A DNA stretch of 64,000 bases. It comes from Marivirga tractuosa DSM 4126 (GTDB taxonomy: Bacteria; Bacteroidota; Bacteroidia; Cytophagales; Cyclobacteriaceae). The position numbers were made by a program, and so were the translations under genes. The stretch lies in contig NC_014759.1 of assembly GCF_000183425.1 (NCBI RefSeq), positions 3,255,001 through 3,319,000 on the forward strand. Direction: 5' to 3'. Positions within the stretch are counted from its first letter, which is position 1; the number at the start of each line of letters is the position of its first letter. Positions 26,383 to 35,886 of the stretch are shown one piece after another. The notes below the pieces were generated by a model that did no database searches, was not told the origin of the DNA, and saw only the letters and a list, made by a program, of their open reading frames with translations.

Positions 26383-27963
26383 ATGTATAACATTGAAGAA
26401 TTAAACTTAAAGCTACTTTCTGAACTTAAAGAAATAGCAGAAAAACTGGGAGTATCCCAGTACAAGAAATTGCCGAAGAAAGAATTGATTTACAAGATTT
26501 TGGACCAACAAGCACTTTTGCCTGAAAGTGATTTACCAAAAAAGGGTGAGGAAAAATCTACTCCTAAATCAGCACCGGCATCCAAGAAGGAATCAGCTCC
26601 AAGAGCTAAAGCTCCTAAAAAGGAGGAAAAAGCTGAGACTAAACCTGATAAAAAAGCTGAAGAAGCTCCATCTAAACCCCAAGCAGAGGGAGACGATAAG
26701 CAAGAACGCAAGCCTCGTCCAGCACCAAAAGATAAAAGGCCTAGACCAGAAAGAGCTGAGCGTTCGAATGATAAAGGCGATAGACCTCCTAGACCAGAAA
26801 GGAGCGATAGAAATGATAACCGCTCTAAAAAAGCTGACATTAAAGATTTTGACGGTATCATAGAAAATGAAGGTGTATTGGAAATGATGCAAGACGGATA
26901 CGGTTTCTTGCGTTCTTCTGATTACAACTATTTAGCAAGTCCTGACGATATTTATGTTTCTCCATCTCAAATCAAATTATTTGGTTTAAAAACAGGAGAT
27001 ACTGTGAAAGGTCAAATCAGACCACCTAAAGAAGGAGAAAAATATTTCGCCTTATTAAGGGTTTCTTCCGTAAATGGAAAAACAACCGAGGAAATCAGAG
27101 ACAGGGTTCCTTTTGAATACTTAACTCCTCTTTTCCCAGAAGAAAAATTCAACCTAAGCACCAAGCCCAATAAATATTCCACTCGTATTCTAGATCTTTT
27201 TGCACCTATAGGAAAAGGACAAAGAGGTATGATTGTAGCTCAGCCCAAAACAGGTAAAACTGAATTATTAAAAGAGGTTGCGAATGCAATGGCGGAAAAT
27301 CACCCAGAAGCTTATTTATTGATTTTATTAATTGATGAGCGACCTGAGGAGGTAACAGATATGGCGCGTTCTGTAAAAGCAGAAGTAGTAAGTTCTACTT
27401 TTGATGAACAGGCAGACCGTCATGTGAAAGTTGCCAGTATGGTATTGGAAAAAGCCAAAAGGATGGTGGAATGTGGGCATGATGTAGTGATCTTATTGGA
27501 TTCCATCACACGTTTAGCTAGAGCATATAATACAGTGGTTCCTTCATCAGGGAAAATATTATCAGGTGGTGTGGATGCTAATGCATTGCATAAGCCAAAA
27601 AGATTCTTTGGTGCTGCCAGAAATTTAGAAAATGGTGGTTCTTTAACAATTTTGGCTACGGCTTTAATTGAAACTGGTTCTAAAATGGACGAAGTGATCT
27701 TTGAAGAATTCAAAGGAACTGGTAATATGGAATTAGTATTGGATAGAAAATTAGCTAATAAGCGTATTTATCCTGCAATTGATGTTCCTGCTTCTGGTAC
27801 AAGAAGAGAAGACTTGTTGATGAGCAAAGAAGAATTGCAAAGAGTATGGATATTACGTAAATTCATGGCAGACATGAACTCAGGAGAAGCAATGGAACTT
27901 TTATTAACTAAAATGAAAGGCACTGTGGACAATGATGAGTTTTTGATTTCCATGAATGGATAA
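26383..27963 (+). CDS. rho: Transcription termination factor Rho with long charged insert
   Basis: 526 residues, about 100 longer than E. coli Rho. Residues 1-45 form the Rho N-terminal helical domain; 46-150 are a Lys/Glu/Pro/Arg-rich low-complexity insert; about 155-230 are the cold-shock-type RNA-binding domain (YGFLRS); the ATPase follows with Walker A QPKTGKTE, Walker [13 protein letters not shown] and the Q/R-loop region. Such inserts are common in Bacteroidota and may alter RNA binding or phase behaviour. The corA-like gene overlaps the last 8 nt. Confidence 0.97.
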   Translation: MYNIEELNLKLLSELKEIAEKLGVSQYKKLPKKELIYKILDQQALLPESDLPKKGEEKSTPKSAPASKKESAPRAKAPKKEEKAETKPDKKAEEAPSKPQAEGDDKQERKPRPAPKDKRPRPERAERSNDKGDRPPRPERSDRNDNRSKKADIKDFDGIIENEGVLEMMQDGYGFLRSSDYNYLASPDDIYVSPSQIKLFGLKTGDTVKGQIRPPKEGEKYFALLRVSSVNGKTTEEIRDRVPFEYLTPLFPEEKFNLSTKPNKYSTRILDLFAPIGKGQRGMIVAQPKTGKTELLKEVANAMAENHPEAYLLILLIDERPEEVTDMARSVKAEVVSSTFDEQADRHVKVASMVLEKAKRMVECGHDVVILLDSITRLARAYNTVVPSSGKILSGGVDANALHKPKRFFGAARNLENGGSLTILATALIETGSKMDEVIFEEFKGTGNMELVLDRKLANKRIYPAIDVPASGTRREDLLMSKEELQRVWILRKFMADMNSGEAMELLLTKMKGTVDNDEFLISMNG

Positions 27964-29098
27964 ACTGACAAAGAAAATAATTGATTTACCTAAGCGGCTT
28001 CTTGTGGAGGAGCCGCTTAATTTATATTCTGGCATTCGTGGAATGTTTCGGGAAAGCTCCAAAATTGCCGGTCTTCCTCCAGGAAGTGCTGTTTATACCG
28101 GTTTCCGAAAAGACACCCCATTCAATATTGACCTTTTTTCCTACAGCGAAAACACGCTTGAGGAGAAAAATAATATCTCAATAGAAGAGATTATTAATTT
28201 ACCTAAGGACGGAAATTTCAATTGGATAAATATTGAGGGCATCCATCATGCTGAAAAGGTCAAAGAAATTTGTGAGGCGTTTGGAATCCACCCGCTTACG
28301 ATGGAAGATATTTTATCCGTTGGTCAGCGTCCGCAGATTGATGATACTGAAAACTATCTTTTTGTAGCTTTAAAAATGCTGCAATTTGATTCCAAAAAAA
28401 ATAAAACCCTTAATGAGCAAGTTAGTTTTGTGTTAACCAAGGATTTGCTGATTACCTTCCAAGAAAGGAAAGGCGATACTTTTGAAGCCGTTAGGAACAG
28501 ATTAAGAGCTGGCAAAGGAAGGATTAGAAAAGAAGGACTTGACTATTTGCTTTATGCCTTGGTCGATACCGTGGTTGACCACTATTTTATCGTGCTGGAA
28601 AAATTTGGAGATATTTTAGAGGAGATTGAGGAACGCATCATGTTTCAAGGTCAGAAAAGAGATTTTGACTTACTTTATACGCTTAAGCGAGAATTAATTC
28701 ATATTCGCAGGTCTGTTTGGCCCTTACGAGAAGTGATTAGCAAATTAGAGCGCGATGAAATAAAATTGATTCGAAAGCATACTCGTCTATATATCAGAGA
28801 CGTTTACGATCATACCATTCAGGCTATTGATTCAGTAGAAACCTATAGAGATTTTATTTCCAGTTTAGGAGATTTATATCAGTCAGTCATTAGTAATAAG
28901 CTGAATCAGGTCATGAAGACGTTAACCATCTTTTCTGTTATTTTTATTCCTTTAACCTTCATTGCAGGGGTTTACGGAATCAATTTTGAAAATGTACCTG
29001 AATTCCAATGGGAATATGGATATGCTTACTTTTGGTCTTTATTGATTGGAATGGCGGTAATTACATTAGGGATTTTCAAGTATAAAAAATGGATGTAG
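27956..29098 (+). CDS. corA: CorA-family divalent cation transporter with GIN motif
   Basis: 380 residues: large acidic cytoplasmic N-domain, long pore helix, and two C-terminal membrane helices (about 317-337 and 353-373). The selectivity-filter motif between them is Tyr-Gly-Ile-Asn (341-343) rather than the near-universal Tyr-Gly-Met-Asn; the codon at 28979-28981 is ATC, one base from ATG. GMN is the Mg2+/Co2+ signature, while some ZntB-type members have other residues here, so substrate may be Zn2+ or altered. The start overlaps the rho stop by 8 nt, suggesting translational coupling. Confidence 0.9.
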   Translation: MDKLTKKIIDLPKRLLVEEPLNLYSGIRGMFRESSKIAGLPPGSAVYTGFRKDTPFNIDLFSYSENTLEEKNNISIEEIINLPKDGNFNWINIEGIHHAEKVKEICEAFGIHPLTMEDILSVGQRPQIDDTENYLFVALKMLQFDSKKNKTLNEQVSFVLTKDLLITFQERKGDTFEAVRNRLRAGKGRIRKEGLDYLLYALVDTVVDHYFIVLEKFGDILEEIEERIMFQGQKRDFDLLYTLKRELIHIRRSVWPLREVISKLERDEIKLIRKHTRLYIRDVYDHTIQAIDSVETYRDFISSLGDLYQSVISNKLNQVMKTLTIFSVIFIPLTFIAGVYGINFENVPEFQWEYGYAYFWSLLIGMAVITLGIFKYKKWM

Positions 29099-29143
29099 AG
29101 CATAATTATTAATTTATGCCAGTCTTAATAAGATTTTAAATTG

Positions 29144-29854
29144 ATGAAAAAAGGAGTTCTTTATCTAATCCCAACAATTATTGCTCCCAATACTGAATCC
29201 AAAGCATTGCCTGCTGATTTGGTTGATGTATGTAGCCAATTGGATTATTATTTGGTCGAAAATTTGCGCACTGCCAGAAGATGTTTAAGTGCGATGAACA
29301 TCAACAAGCCTATTCCTGAAATCACTTTTCATGAGCTAAGTAAAAATACAGAAGATACCGCTATTCCTAATTTAATGCAACCGCTTTTTGAAGGTAAATC
29401 AATTGGAATAATGTCGGAAGCAGGATGTCCAGGCATTGCTGATCCAGGAGCACGTGCAGTAGCGTTTGCGCATGAAAATGATATAAGAGTGGAACCTTGG
29501 GTAGGGCCTTCTTCTATATTTTTAGCCTTAATGGCTTCGGGCTTTAGTGGTCAATCTTTCGCTTTTTCTGGCTATTTACCTATTGATAAGAAGGAGAGGT
29601 TGCAAGCTATTCGAAATTTGGAGCAGACTTTTTTTAAAACAGGTCAAACCCAGATTTTCATGGAGACACCCTATCGAAATAATCAGTTGTTGGAAGATAT
29701 TCTGAGAATGTGTGCCCCTCAATTGAAATTATGTATAGCAAAAAACATCAATTCAGAAGAAGAAATGATTAAAACTGATACCATTCAGAATTGGAAAAAA
29801 AATATTCCTAAGCTGCATAAAGTGCCGTGTATATTCCTGTTCGGAATGAATTGA
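29144..29854 (+). CDS. RsmI-like SAM-dependent methyltransferase (tetrapyrrole methylase fold)
   Basis: 236 residues with the tetrapyrrole-methylase fold. GVLYLIPTIIAP at the N-terminus, the SEAGCPGIADPGA motif near 90-102 and VGPSSIFLALMASG near 118-131 are those of RsmI, which 2'-O-methylates C1402 of 16S rRNA. Bacteroidota often have this shorter paralogue beside a full RsmI, so I do not assign the symbol. ATG at 29144 is preferred to the TTG three bases earlier. It sits 45 nt after the corA-like gene and before metK, a supplier of its methyl donor. Confidence 0.82.
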   Translation: MKKGVLYLIPTIIAPNTESKALPADLVDVCSQLDYYLVENLRTARRCLSAMNINKPIPEITFHELSKNTEDTAIPNLMQPLFEGKSIGIMSEAGCPGIADPGARAVAFAHENDIRVEPWVGPSSIFLALMASGFSGQSFAFSGYLPIDKKERLQAIRNLEQTFFKTGQTQIFMETPYRNNQLLEDILRMCAPQLKLCIAKNINSEEEMIKTDTIQNWKKNIPKLHKVPCIFLFGMN

Positions 29855-29906
29855 TAAATGGCTGACATTTATCACTAATAAATTAAAATTATTATAAATA
29901 GTCTGT

Positions 29907-29914
29907 TAAATTTG
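29907..29914 (+). promoter_or_regulatory. Candidate -7 element for metK
   Basis: TAAATTTG matches TAnnTTTG and lies 22 nt before the metK ATG. There is no room for a SAM riboswitch between the previous stop and the start (82 nt), and I see no such structure. Confidence 0.4.
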
Positions 29915-29936
29915 CCCCTTGAAAAATTAAAACGTT

Positions 29937-31193
29937 ATGCCATATTTATTTACCTCAGAGTCGGTTTCAGAAGGACATCCTGACAAAGTAGCCGATCAGA
30001 TATCAGACGCATTATTAGATAATTTCTTAGCTTTTGATCCTCAATCAAAGGTGGCTTGCGAAACGCTGGTTACTACTGGTTTGACTGTTTTGAGCGGTGA
30101 AGTACGCAGTAATTCGTATGTAGATGTGCAGCAAGTAGCCAGAGATGTTATCAACAGAATTGGTTATACAAAGGGCGAATATATGTTTGATGGAAATTCC
30201 TGTGGTGTAATTTCTACTATTCATGAGCAATCCCAAGATATCAATCAAGGTGTTGACAGAGGTAATCCTGAAGAGCAAGGAGCTGGTGATCAGGGAATGA
30301 TGTTTGGCTATGCTACCAAGGAAACTGAAAATTACATGCCATTGGCATTAGATCTTTCCCATAAGATTTTGATGGAACTGGCTAAATTAAGAAGAGAAAA
30401 TAATGATATTCAATATCTGAGACCAGATTCAAAATCTCAGGTGACTATTGAATATTCTGATGATAATGTTCCGCAGAGGATTGAAGCTATAGTGGTTTCT
30501 ACTCAACATGATGGATTTGATAATGATGATGAAAAAATGTTGACTAAAATCAAAAATGACATCATCAATATTTTAATTCCTAGAGTAAAAGCTCAATTAA
30601 AACCTGAATTGCAAAAGCTTTTTAATGACGATATCAAGTATCATATTAACCCAACAGGAAAATTTGTAATCGGAGGTCCTCATGGTGATGCTGGTTTAAC
30701 TGGAAGAAAAATCATAGTGGATACTTATGGAGGAAAAGGAGCTCACGGTGGGGGTGCTTTTTCTGGAAAAGATCCTTCAAAAGTGGATAGATCTGCAGCT
30801 TATGCAACGCGTCATATTGCCAAAAACTTAGTGGCGGCTGGTGTGGCTGATGAAATATTAGTACAAGTATCTTATGCCATTGGTGTAGTTGAGCCAATGG
30901 GTATTTATGTAAGTACTTACGGAAGTGCCAATGTAGGTATGACGGATGGTGAAATCGCTAAAAAAGTTTCTGAAATATTCGATATGCGTCCTTATGCAAT
31001 CGAAACCAGATTGAAATTAAGAAACCCAATGTATAGCGAATCTGCTGCTTATGGGCACATGGGAAGAGAACCAAGAACTGAAAAGAAAACTTTCCATGCT
31101 AGTAATGGAGATGTTTTCTCTCAAGAAGTAGAGCTTTTTACATGGGAGAAATTAGACTATGTGGATAAGGTGAAGGCAGCGTTTGGGTTGTAA
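29937..31193 (+). CDS. metK: S-adenosylmethionine synthetase
   Basis: Makes SAM from methionine and ATP in the cytoplasm. 418 residues with the family's N-terminus ([22 protein letters not shown], with catalytic His and Asp), the [12 protein letters not shown] signature near 117-128 and the phosphate-binding [19 protein letters not shown] near 273-291. It has its own promoter candidate and a strong terminator downstream. Full length and no odd residues. Confidence 0.98.
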   Translation: MPYLFTSESVSEGHPDKVADQISDALLDNFLAFDPQSKVACETLVTTGLTVLSGEVRSNSYVDVQQVARDVINRIGYTKGEYMFDGNSCGVISTIHEQSQDINQGVDRGNPEEQGAGDQGMMFGYATKETENYMPLALDLSHKILMELAKLRRENNDIQYLRPDSKSQVTIEYSDDNVPQRIEAIVVSTQHDGFDNDDEKMLTKIKNDIINILIPRVKAQLKPELQKLFNDDIKYHINPTGKFVIGGPHGDAGLTGRKIIVDTYGGKGAHGGGAFSGKDPSKVDRSAAYATRHIAKNLVAAGVADEILVQVSYAIGVVEPMGIYVSTYGSANVGMTDGEIAKKVSEIFDMRPYAIETRLKLRNPMYSESAAYGHMGREPRTEKKTFHASNGDVFSQEVELFTWEKLDYVDKVKAAFGL

Positions 31194-31226
31194 AATTCAA
31201 TTCATTTTTGATCATCAACAAATATT

Positions 31227-31257
31227 AGCACACGTTTTTGTAGCGTGTGCTTTTTTA
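31227..31257 (+). terminator. Intrinsic terminator after metK
   Basis: AGCACACG (31227-31234) pairs with CGTGTGCT (31244-31251), 8-bp stem and 9-nt loop, followed by six T. Confidence 0.85.
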
Positions 31258-31348
31258 TTTTCAAGTAGGAAAATTAGTTATTTGACCATCACTTGTACAA
31301 ACTTCTATTAATTTCTTTAATTTCGATATACAGTTTTAATAATCACTT

Positions 31349-31873
31349 ATGAAAAAGACATTATATGTAATTGCATCGCTTTTCATTATTTCATTGATAG
31401 TTTATGCATTTTTAGGAGGTTTTAAAGAAGTAGGCAAGTCTATGGAAGAGGATGTTTTAGTTCATATAGCTGGAACAGAATACAAAGGAAAAGTGGGGTC
31501 GGACAGTTTGGGCATGTTATTTATGCAAGCAAAAGATTTGGTTGAATCTGAAGCTACGGCTAATGCTATTGCAATTGTATATTACGGTGAAGCGGATACT
31601 AAAACTGGTGCTGTTCATAATTTTATTGGAGTGGCTATTGGTGATGAAATGATATACAAAATGCCTGAAGGCTGGGAAATTAAGACTTTCGAGCGTTCAA
31701 CTTCTGTGAAAGGTTGTATAGAAGCAAATGTTTTGGCCATGCCAACCCCAGATGATATGCTACAAGAATTAAAAATGTATGCCATAGATAGAAATGTAGC
31801 TGTTGATTCAATGTTTATTGAGCTTTATCCTGGTCCTAATCAATTGTGTGTGCAGTTGTTGGGGGCTGAATAA
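31349..31873 (+). CDS. Membrane-anchored protein, possibly GyrI-like effector-binding fold
   Basis: 174 residues with an N-terminal membrane helix (3-24) and an exported domain. Strings such as AIVYYGEADTKTGAVHNFIGVAIG, a central strand pair and a C-terminal helix followed by MFIELYPGP resemble the two-repeat GyrI-like/SOUL fold, which binds small hydrophobic ligands. The match is by eye and moderate; it could be an unrelated hypothetical. It is monocistronic, after the metK terminator and convergent with the ammonium transporter, and an AGCAC-type hairpin repeat begins 6 nt after its stop. Confidence 0.6.
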   Translation: MKKTLYVIASLFIISLIVYAFLGGFKEVGKSMEEDVLVHIAGTEYKGKVGSDSLGMLFMQAKDLVESEATANAIAIVYYGEADTKTGAVHNFIGVAIGDEMIYKMPEGWEIKTFERSTSVKGCIEANVLAMPTPDDMLQELKMYAIDRNVAVDSMFIELYPGPNQLCVQLLGAE

Positions 31874-31878
31874 ATTAA

Positions 31879-31902
31879 AGCACGAGCTGGGAAGCTCGCG
31901 CT
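31879..31902. repeat. AGCAC...GCGCT hairpin repeat, copy 1
   Basis: AGC-A-CGAGCT, loop GGGA, AGCTCG-C-GCT: a 10-position stem with one conserved A/C mismatch. The flanks AAATTA before and AACTTTT..GGTTTAA after are shared with the copy at 33606, making a repeat unit of about 45 bp. Confidence 0.75.
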
Positions 31903-31949
31903 AACTTTTAAGGTTTAAATCTTCCGCAATGCTAATTTGAGCTCATGTT

Positions 31950-33251
31950 TTACTCATAAGTTATCGTATATCCTCTAATACCATGTTCGTGGCTGTCTAA
32001 ACCTTGCTCTTCATGTTCTTTAGAAACTCGCAATCCGATAGTTTTCTTCAATAAGTAAAACAAAATGATGGCACATCCAAATGCAGCAGCACCACAAATT
32101 GCTGTTCCAATCAATTGATTCAAAAATTGATCCCAGCTAGCTTTTGCTCCAAATATACCAACGGCCAAGGTTCCAAATATTCCGCAAGTTAGGTGAACAG
32201 AAACTGCACCAACCGCATCATCCAATTTCAACTTATCTAATCCAATTGCAGAAAGTACTACTAGGTTACCTGCTATAAATCCAATAAGAAGAGATAAGCC
32301 TGGTGTCATTAAATCAGCGCCAGCAGTAATTCCGACCAATCCAGCTAAAGTTCCATTTAGTACCATGCCCAAGTCAAGTCTTTTGAAAGTGAGATATCCC
32401 ATGACAAAACCTCCTAATGCACCAGCAGCAGCTGCTAGGGAAGTATTCATGATAACCAAAGAAGTTGCTTTTGGCTCTGCTGATAGTACAGAACCTCCAT
32501 TGAAGCCGAACCAGCCAAACCACAATAAAAACACTCCAATGGTTGCCAGTGGTACACTGGATCCTTCTTTATCAATTACCTTTCCATTTACATATTTCCC
32601 TATTCTTGGCCCTAAAACTATAATGCCAGCCAAAGCACCCCAACCGCCAACGGAATGAACTAATGTAGAACCTGCGAAATCATAAAAACCCATTGCATCT
32701 AAAGCTCCACCGCCCCATTTCCAGCTGCCAATTGCAGGATAAACAAAGCCTACGAATATGATGGTAAAAATAAAATAGGCTGAAATTTTAATCCTTTCTG
32801 CTACTGCACCAGAGACAATGGTAGCGGCTGTAGCAGCAAACATGGCTTGGAATAGGAAGTCTGTCCAATAAGTATAGTTTTGATTATAATCTAAACCTGC
32901 AAAATCATCCAAAAAGAATCCATTGAAATCAAACCAGCCAGGGCCGTCTGCAAATTCAGGATACATCAGGTTAAAACCAATAATAGTGTAGGAAACTAGT
33001 CCGATTGCTGGAGTTAAAGTATTCTTAAAAAGAATGTTGACAGTGTTTTTTGATTGGGTGAATCCTGCCTCAACACAGGCAAAGCCCAAGTGCATGATGA
33101 ATACTAATGCAATGCAGAGCATCATCCATAGATTATTTACTGTTAAAATTTCTAAGTTGATTTCAGAAGCTGCTTTAGTTGTATTTTCAATATTAGCTGC
33201 CAATAAGGGTGAAAATAAGCCCTGAATTGATGATAGAAATGATAAATCCAT
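31950..33251 (-). CDS. amt: Ammonium transporter, Amt family
   Basis: 433-residue inner-membrane channel for ammonium/ammonia with eleven predicted helices. Recognisable are FACVEAGFTQSKNTVN (helix 1-2), the twin-His region (VHSVGGWGALAG and SVHLTCGIFGT) and GFNGGS. A hydrophobic N-terminal stretch before the first helix may be a cleaved signal. Genes for GlnK/PII, which usually regulate Amt, are not adjacent. The C-terminal tail with GLDSHEHGIRGY matches the regulatory tail of the family. Confidence 0.95.
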   Translation of the reverse strand: MDLSFLSSIQGLFSPLLAANIENTTKAASEINLEILTVNNLWMMLCIALVFIMHLGFACVEAGFTQSKNTVNILFKNTLTPAIGLVSYTIIGFNLMYPEFADGPGWFDFNGFFLDDFAGLDYNQNYTYWTDFLFQAMFAATAATIVSGAVAERIKISAYFIFTIIFVGFVYPAIGSWKWGGGALDAMGFYDFAGSTLVHSVGGWGALAGIIVLGPRIGKYVNGKVIDKEGSSVPLATIGVFLLWFGWFGFNGGSVLSAEPKATSLVIMNTSLAAAAGALGGFVMGYLTFKRLDLGMVLNGTLAGLVGITAGADLMTPGLSLLIGFIAGNLVVLSAIGLDKLKLDDAVGAVSVHLTCGIFGTLAVGIFGAKASWDQFLNQLIGTAICGAAAFGCAIILFYLLKKTIGLRVSKEHEEQGLDSHEHGIRGYTITYE

Positions 33252-33273
33252 ATAAATTGGTTTGATTTAATCC

Positions 33274-33281
33274 CAAATTTA
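33274..33281 (-). promoter_or_regulatory. Candidate -7 element for amt
   Basis: On the minus strand TAAATTTG matches TAnnTTTG, 22 nt before the amt start. The rest of the 405-nt gap 33252-33656 holds two hairpin repeats (33485-33511 and 33606-33629) and no gene that I can see. Confidence 0.35.
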
Positions 33282-33484
33282 TAAAAAAATACAAGCATGA
33301 AAATATTTTAGGGTAGAATTTTAACTGATTTGGACTTTAAGTGTGAAATAATTCTATTGAAAGGTATTAATTATGACTTAAAAAATTGAATACTTTAATA
33401 AGTGACTTAAGTTTGGTTTACTTTTAGACCTCTACAAATATGAGCTGTTGTAAATATCCTCAAATACTCAAAAGTTTTGCCAAA

Positions 33485-33511
33485 GTTCCATCGGAACGAC
33501 CCTAATATTAG
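33485..33511. repeat. GACC-tailed hairpin, copy 1, with adjoining palindrome
   Basis: GTTCC-ATC-GGAAC (33485-33497) followed by GACC (33498-33501) and a perfect palindrome CTAATATTAG (33502-33511). Related GACC-tailed hairpins occur at 38706, 38908 and 38958. Confidence 0.6.
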
Positions 33512-33605
33512 GCGGGTAATTATCTTTAGGTTTTAGTGAATATATAAGTGCTATAGGGCAATTTTTATTAGTAAAGTTCTTATTTCTGAGCGTAAAGCCA
33601 AATTA

Positions 33606-33629
33606 AGCACGAGCTAGGAAGCTCGCGCT
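33606..33629. repeat. AGCAC...GCGCT hairpin repeat, copy 2
   Basis: Same stem as copy 1, loop AGGA instead of GGGA, and matching flanks. It lies 28 nt after the mazG stop. Confidence 0.75.
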
Positions 33630-33656
33630 AACTTTTTTGGTTTAATAACAGACCAT

Positions 33657-34466
33657 TTATAGTTTCTTAGCCTTTTCCCAATAAACATCCATTTCCTCTA
33701 AGCTCATTTCCGAAATTTGTTTTCCGTCCTTCTTGCTCTCGGCCTCCAAATAGTTGAATCGTTTGATGAATTTTTTGTTGGTTTTTTCTAGGGCTTCTTC
33801 TGGATTTATGCCAGCAAAACGTGCATAATTAATCAAGCTGAATATCAAATCACCAAATTCTTCAGTGGCTTTTTCTTGATTGCCCGATTCCTCTTCGGTT
33901 TTAAACTCTTGCATTTCCTCCTCCACTTTTCCCCAAACTTGTGATTTTTCATCCCAGTCAAATCCTACCCCTCTTGCTTTTTCCTGAATACGAATTGATT
34001 TGATTAGAGCAGGTAGGGATTTAGGTACACCACCCAAAACAGATTTATTTCCTTTCTCTTTCAGTTTGATTTTTTCCCAGTTTTCTTTTACCGCCTGTTC
34101 ATCATTGGCTTCCACGTCAGCGTAAATGTGAGGGTGACGATTGATGAGTTTTTCAGAAATCCCGTTGAGTACATCAGCCATATCAAAAGCTTTTTGCTCA
34201 TCTGCCATACGGGCGTAAAAAACAATGTGAAGCATTAAATCACCTAATTCTTTTCTAATTTCTTCCAAATCATTATCTAATATTGCATCCGATAATTCGA
34301 ATGTCTCCTCTATGGTTAAATGGCGAATACTTTCTATAGTTTGTTTCTTATCCCAAGGACATAGATTCCTGAGTTGATCCATTATTGTCAATAATCTATC
34401 GAAGGCTTGTAGTTTCTCTTCTCTTCTGGAATCTGGGTATTTTTGGACTTCTTTCATATTGTTCAT
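33657..34466 (-). CDS. mazG: Nucleoside triphosphate pyrophosphohydrolase MazG
   Basis: All-alpha NTP pyrophosphohydrolase that hydrolyses (d)NTPs to NMP and PPi, probably for housecleaning. Two MazG repeats are visible: first LRNLCPWDKKQTIESIRHLTIEETFEL with ELGDLMLHIVFYA (EExxE...ExxD metal site), second VEEEMQEFKTEEE with EEFGDLIFSLINYAR. The KARGVGFDWD linker is also typical. Starts at 34490, 34466 and 34457 are possible; the conserved region begins after KEVQKYPDSRREEKL, so I favour one of the shorter forms. Confidence 0.93.
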   Translation of the reverse strand: MNNMKEVQKYPDSRREEKLQAFDRLLTIMDQLRNLCPWDKKQTIESIRHLTIEETFELSDAILDNDLEEIRKELGDLMLHIVFYARMADEQKAFDMADVLNGISEKLINRHPHIYADVEANDEQAVKENWEKIKLKEKGNKSVLGGVPKSLPALIKSIRIQEKARGVGFDWDEKSQVWGKVEEEMQEFKTEEESGNQEKATEEFGDLIFSLINYARFAGINPEEALEKTNKKFIKRFNYLEAESKKDGKQISEMSLEEMDVYWEKAKKL

Positions 34467-34589
34467 ATAACGGTATTGAGAAAAGCGCAAGTTAAGAAAC
34501 TTTGCTTTCTTAGTAGGCGTTATGAAAATAGAATGTTAAATTTGTGAATTGATGATCAGGGCTGCTTTACAGCTCTTAAAATTAAAAAT

Positions 34590-34811
34590 ATGACTACTTT
34601 TTTATTAGCAATCGGATTAATAGGTGCGTTTTTTATTTTAATGTCGGTTAGATTATTATTTATAAAAAACGGAGAGTTCAAAGGAACTTGTGCATCACAG
34701 AGCCCTTTTTTAAATAAAGATGGGGAAGCTTGTAGTTTCTGTGGAAAGCAACCAGGAGAACAATGTGCTAATCCAGACTCTGAAGTAAATAAGGTATTGA
34801 ATAAATTCTAA
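34590..34811 (+). CDS. Small Cys-rich membrane protein, NqrM-like
   Basis: 73 residues: one N-terminal membrane helix (3-26), then a basic KNGEFKGTC segment and four Cys (about residues 34, 48, 51, 59) in a CxxC-containing pattern. This plan, a single helix followed by KGxC and a Cys cluster, resembles NqrM (PF04400), which helps deliver iron to Na+-translocating NADH:quinone reductase. No nqr genes are in the window. Assignment is by overall pattern and is moderate; it may be a distinct Bacteroidota family with similar layout. Confidence 0.55.
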   Translation: MTTFLLAIGLIGAFFILMSVRLLFIKNGEFKGTCASQSPFLNKDGEACSFCGKQPGEQCANPDSEVNKVLNKF

Positions 34812-34972
34812 TTAAGTAATAAATATATTTACAAAGGCGCAGTAAAATCAATTTGCTGTGCTTTTTTTATGTCTAATATTTTTGGTGATCCAAGGTGGGG
34901 CAAAATAATTTATACTTAATGCAACCAATTAAATTTATTCGCATCTTTACTGAGAAACTAACTTATAAAGAC

Positions 34973-35707
34973 ATGAAAAATTTAATACTAGTATTTGTTC
35001 TTGCCCTTTTTGCATGCCAGGCGCAATCTCAAGAATCTGAAACACGCTCAGTATCTGACTTTACATCGGTATCATCTTCTCAAAGCATTAGAGTTACTTT
35101 GAAGAAAGGAAGTGAACCAAAAGTTGATGTGAGCACCACAGGTGAATTGGAAAATGTAGTTACTGAGGTGAAAAATGGCAATCTTAAGATAGAAATGGAA
35201 TCCAACATGACTTTCAGAAATGTAGATGTTGAGGTGACTGTTTATTTTCAGGAATTAGAAAGTTTGAAAGCGAGTAGTTCATCTAGAATGATGTCCGAAG
35301 ATTTAATTGAAGCTAACAATATGGAAATTAAAGGATCAAGCTCGGCACGAATGGATCTGAATATCAAAGCTTCTAATATTGAAGTTTCGGGTTCTAGTTC
35401 TGCACGTATTGTTTTATCAGCAGAGGCAGTAAATGTGGAGGCGCAAGTAAACAGCTCATGTAGATTTACTTTGGATGGCAACGCAGAAAACTTTGAAGCT
35501 CAAGTGAGCAGCTCAGGAAGAATTGATGCATCCGAATTTACTTGTGATAATGCTGATTTGGCAGCAAGCTCTTCAGGTAGAATAGAATTGAATGTACAAG
35601 AAAAGTTAATCGCAAAAGCCTCGTCCTCAGGAAAAATAACTTACGGTGGCAAACCTACAATTGTGGATGCCAACACTGGTTCAGGAGGAAAAGTATCCAA
35701 AATGTAA
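34973..35707 (+). CDS. DUF2807 (head GIN domain) exported protein
   Basis: 244 residues from the ATG at 34973, which gives a signal peptide (MKNLILVFVLALFACQAQS) possibly with lipobox FACQ. The mature part is a series of short strands with repeated Ser-Ser-(G/A)-Arg turns (KASSSSR, KGSSSAR, SGSSSAR, NSSCR, SSSGR, SSSGK), the right-handed parallel beta-helix signature of DUF2807, called a putative auto-transporter adhesin. It is common in Bacteroidota with unknown function. An upstream start at 34895 would place 26 unrelated residues before the signal peptide. Confidence 0.9.
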   Translation: MKNLILVFVLALFACQAQSQESETRSVSDFTSVSSSQSIRVTLKKGSEPKVDVSTTGELENVVTEVKNGNLKIEMESNMTFRNVDVEVTVYFQELESLKASSSSRMMSEDLIEANNMEIKGSSSARMDLNIKASNIEVSGSSSARIVLSAEAVNVEAQVNSSCRFTLDGNAENFEAQVSSSGRIDASEFTCDNADLAASSSGRIELNVQEKLIAKASSSGKITYGGKPTIVDANTGSGGKVSKM

Positions 35708-35736
35708 ATGCCAAAACTCTAGAACCCTCTGAATCC

Positions 35737-35807
35737 TTAATCATGCTATGACTTTTTTATTTAGCGTTAGTCGCTGATTCTACAAATATTAGTCATGGCA
35801 TGATTAA
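35737..35807. repeat. Long imperfect inverted repeat (17-bp arms)
   Basis: Arms 35737-35753 and 35791-35807 are reverse complements at 16 of 17 positions (the exception is a G-T pair). The 37-nt loop holds a smaller 6-bp hairpin, TTAGCG/CGCTGA. It fills most of the 179-nt gap between the DUF2807 and esterase-like genes. It resembles a REP/MITE-type cruciform rather than a normal terminator. Confidence 0.65.
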
Positions 35808-35886
35808 AACCCTAATTTACAATAATTAGTAAAGTTGCTTGCTGATATTATAGGGTTTTGATTAACTAGAATTTGAATAAAGAACT

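Noticed and set aside
26490..26892. Ser/Leu- and Phe-rich open frames antisense to the Rho insert
   Set aside because: They are complements of a low-complexity Lys/Glu/Pro coding stretch, which avoids stops on the other strand by chance.
29855..29936. SAM riboswitch before metK
   Set aside because: The gap is only 82 nt, AT-rich, and shows no paired structure of a known SAM riboswitch.
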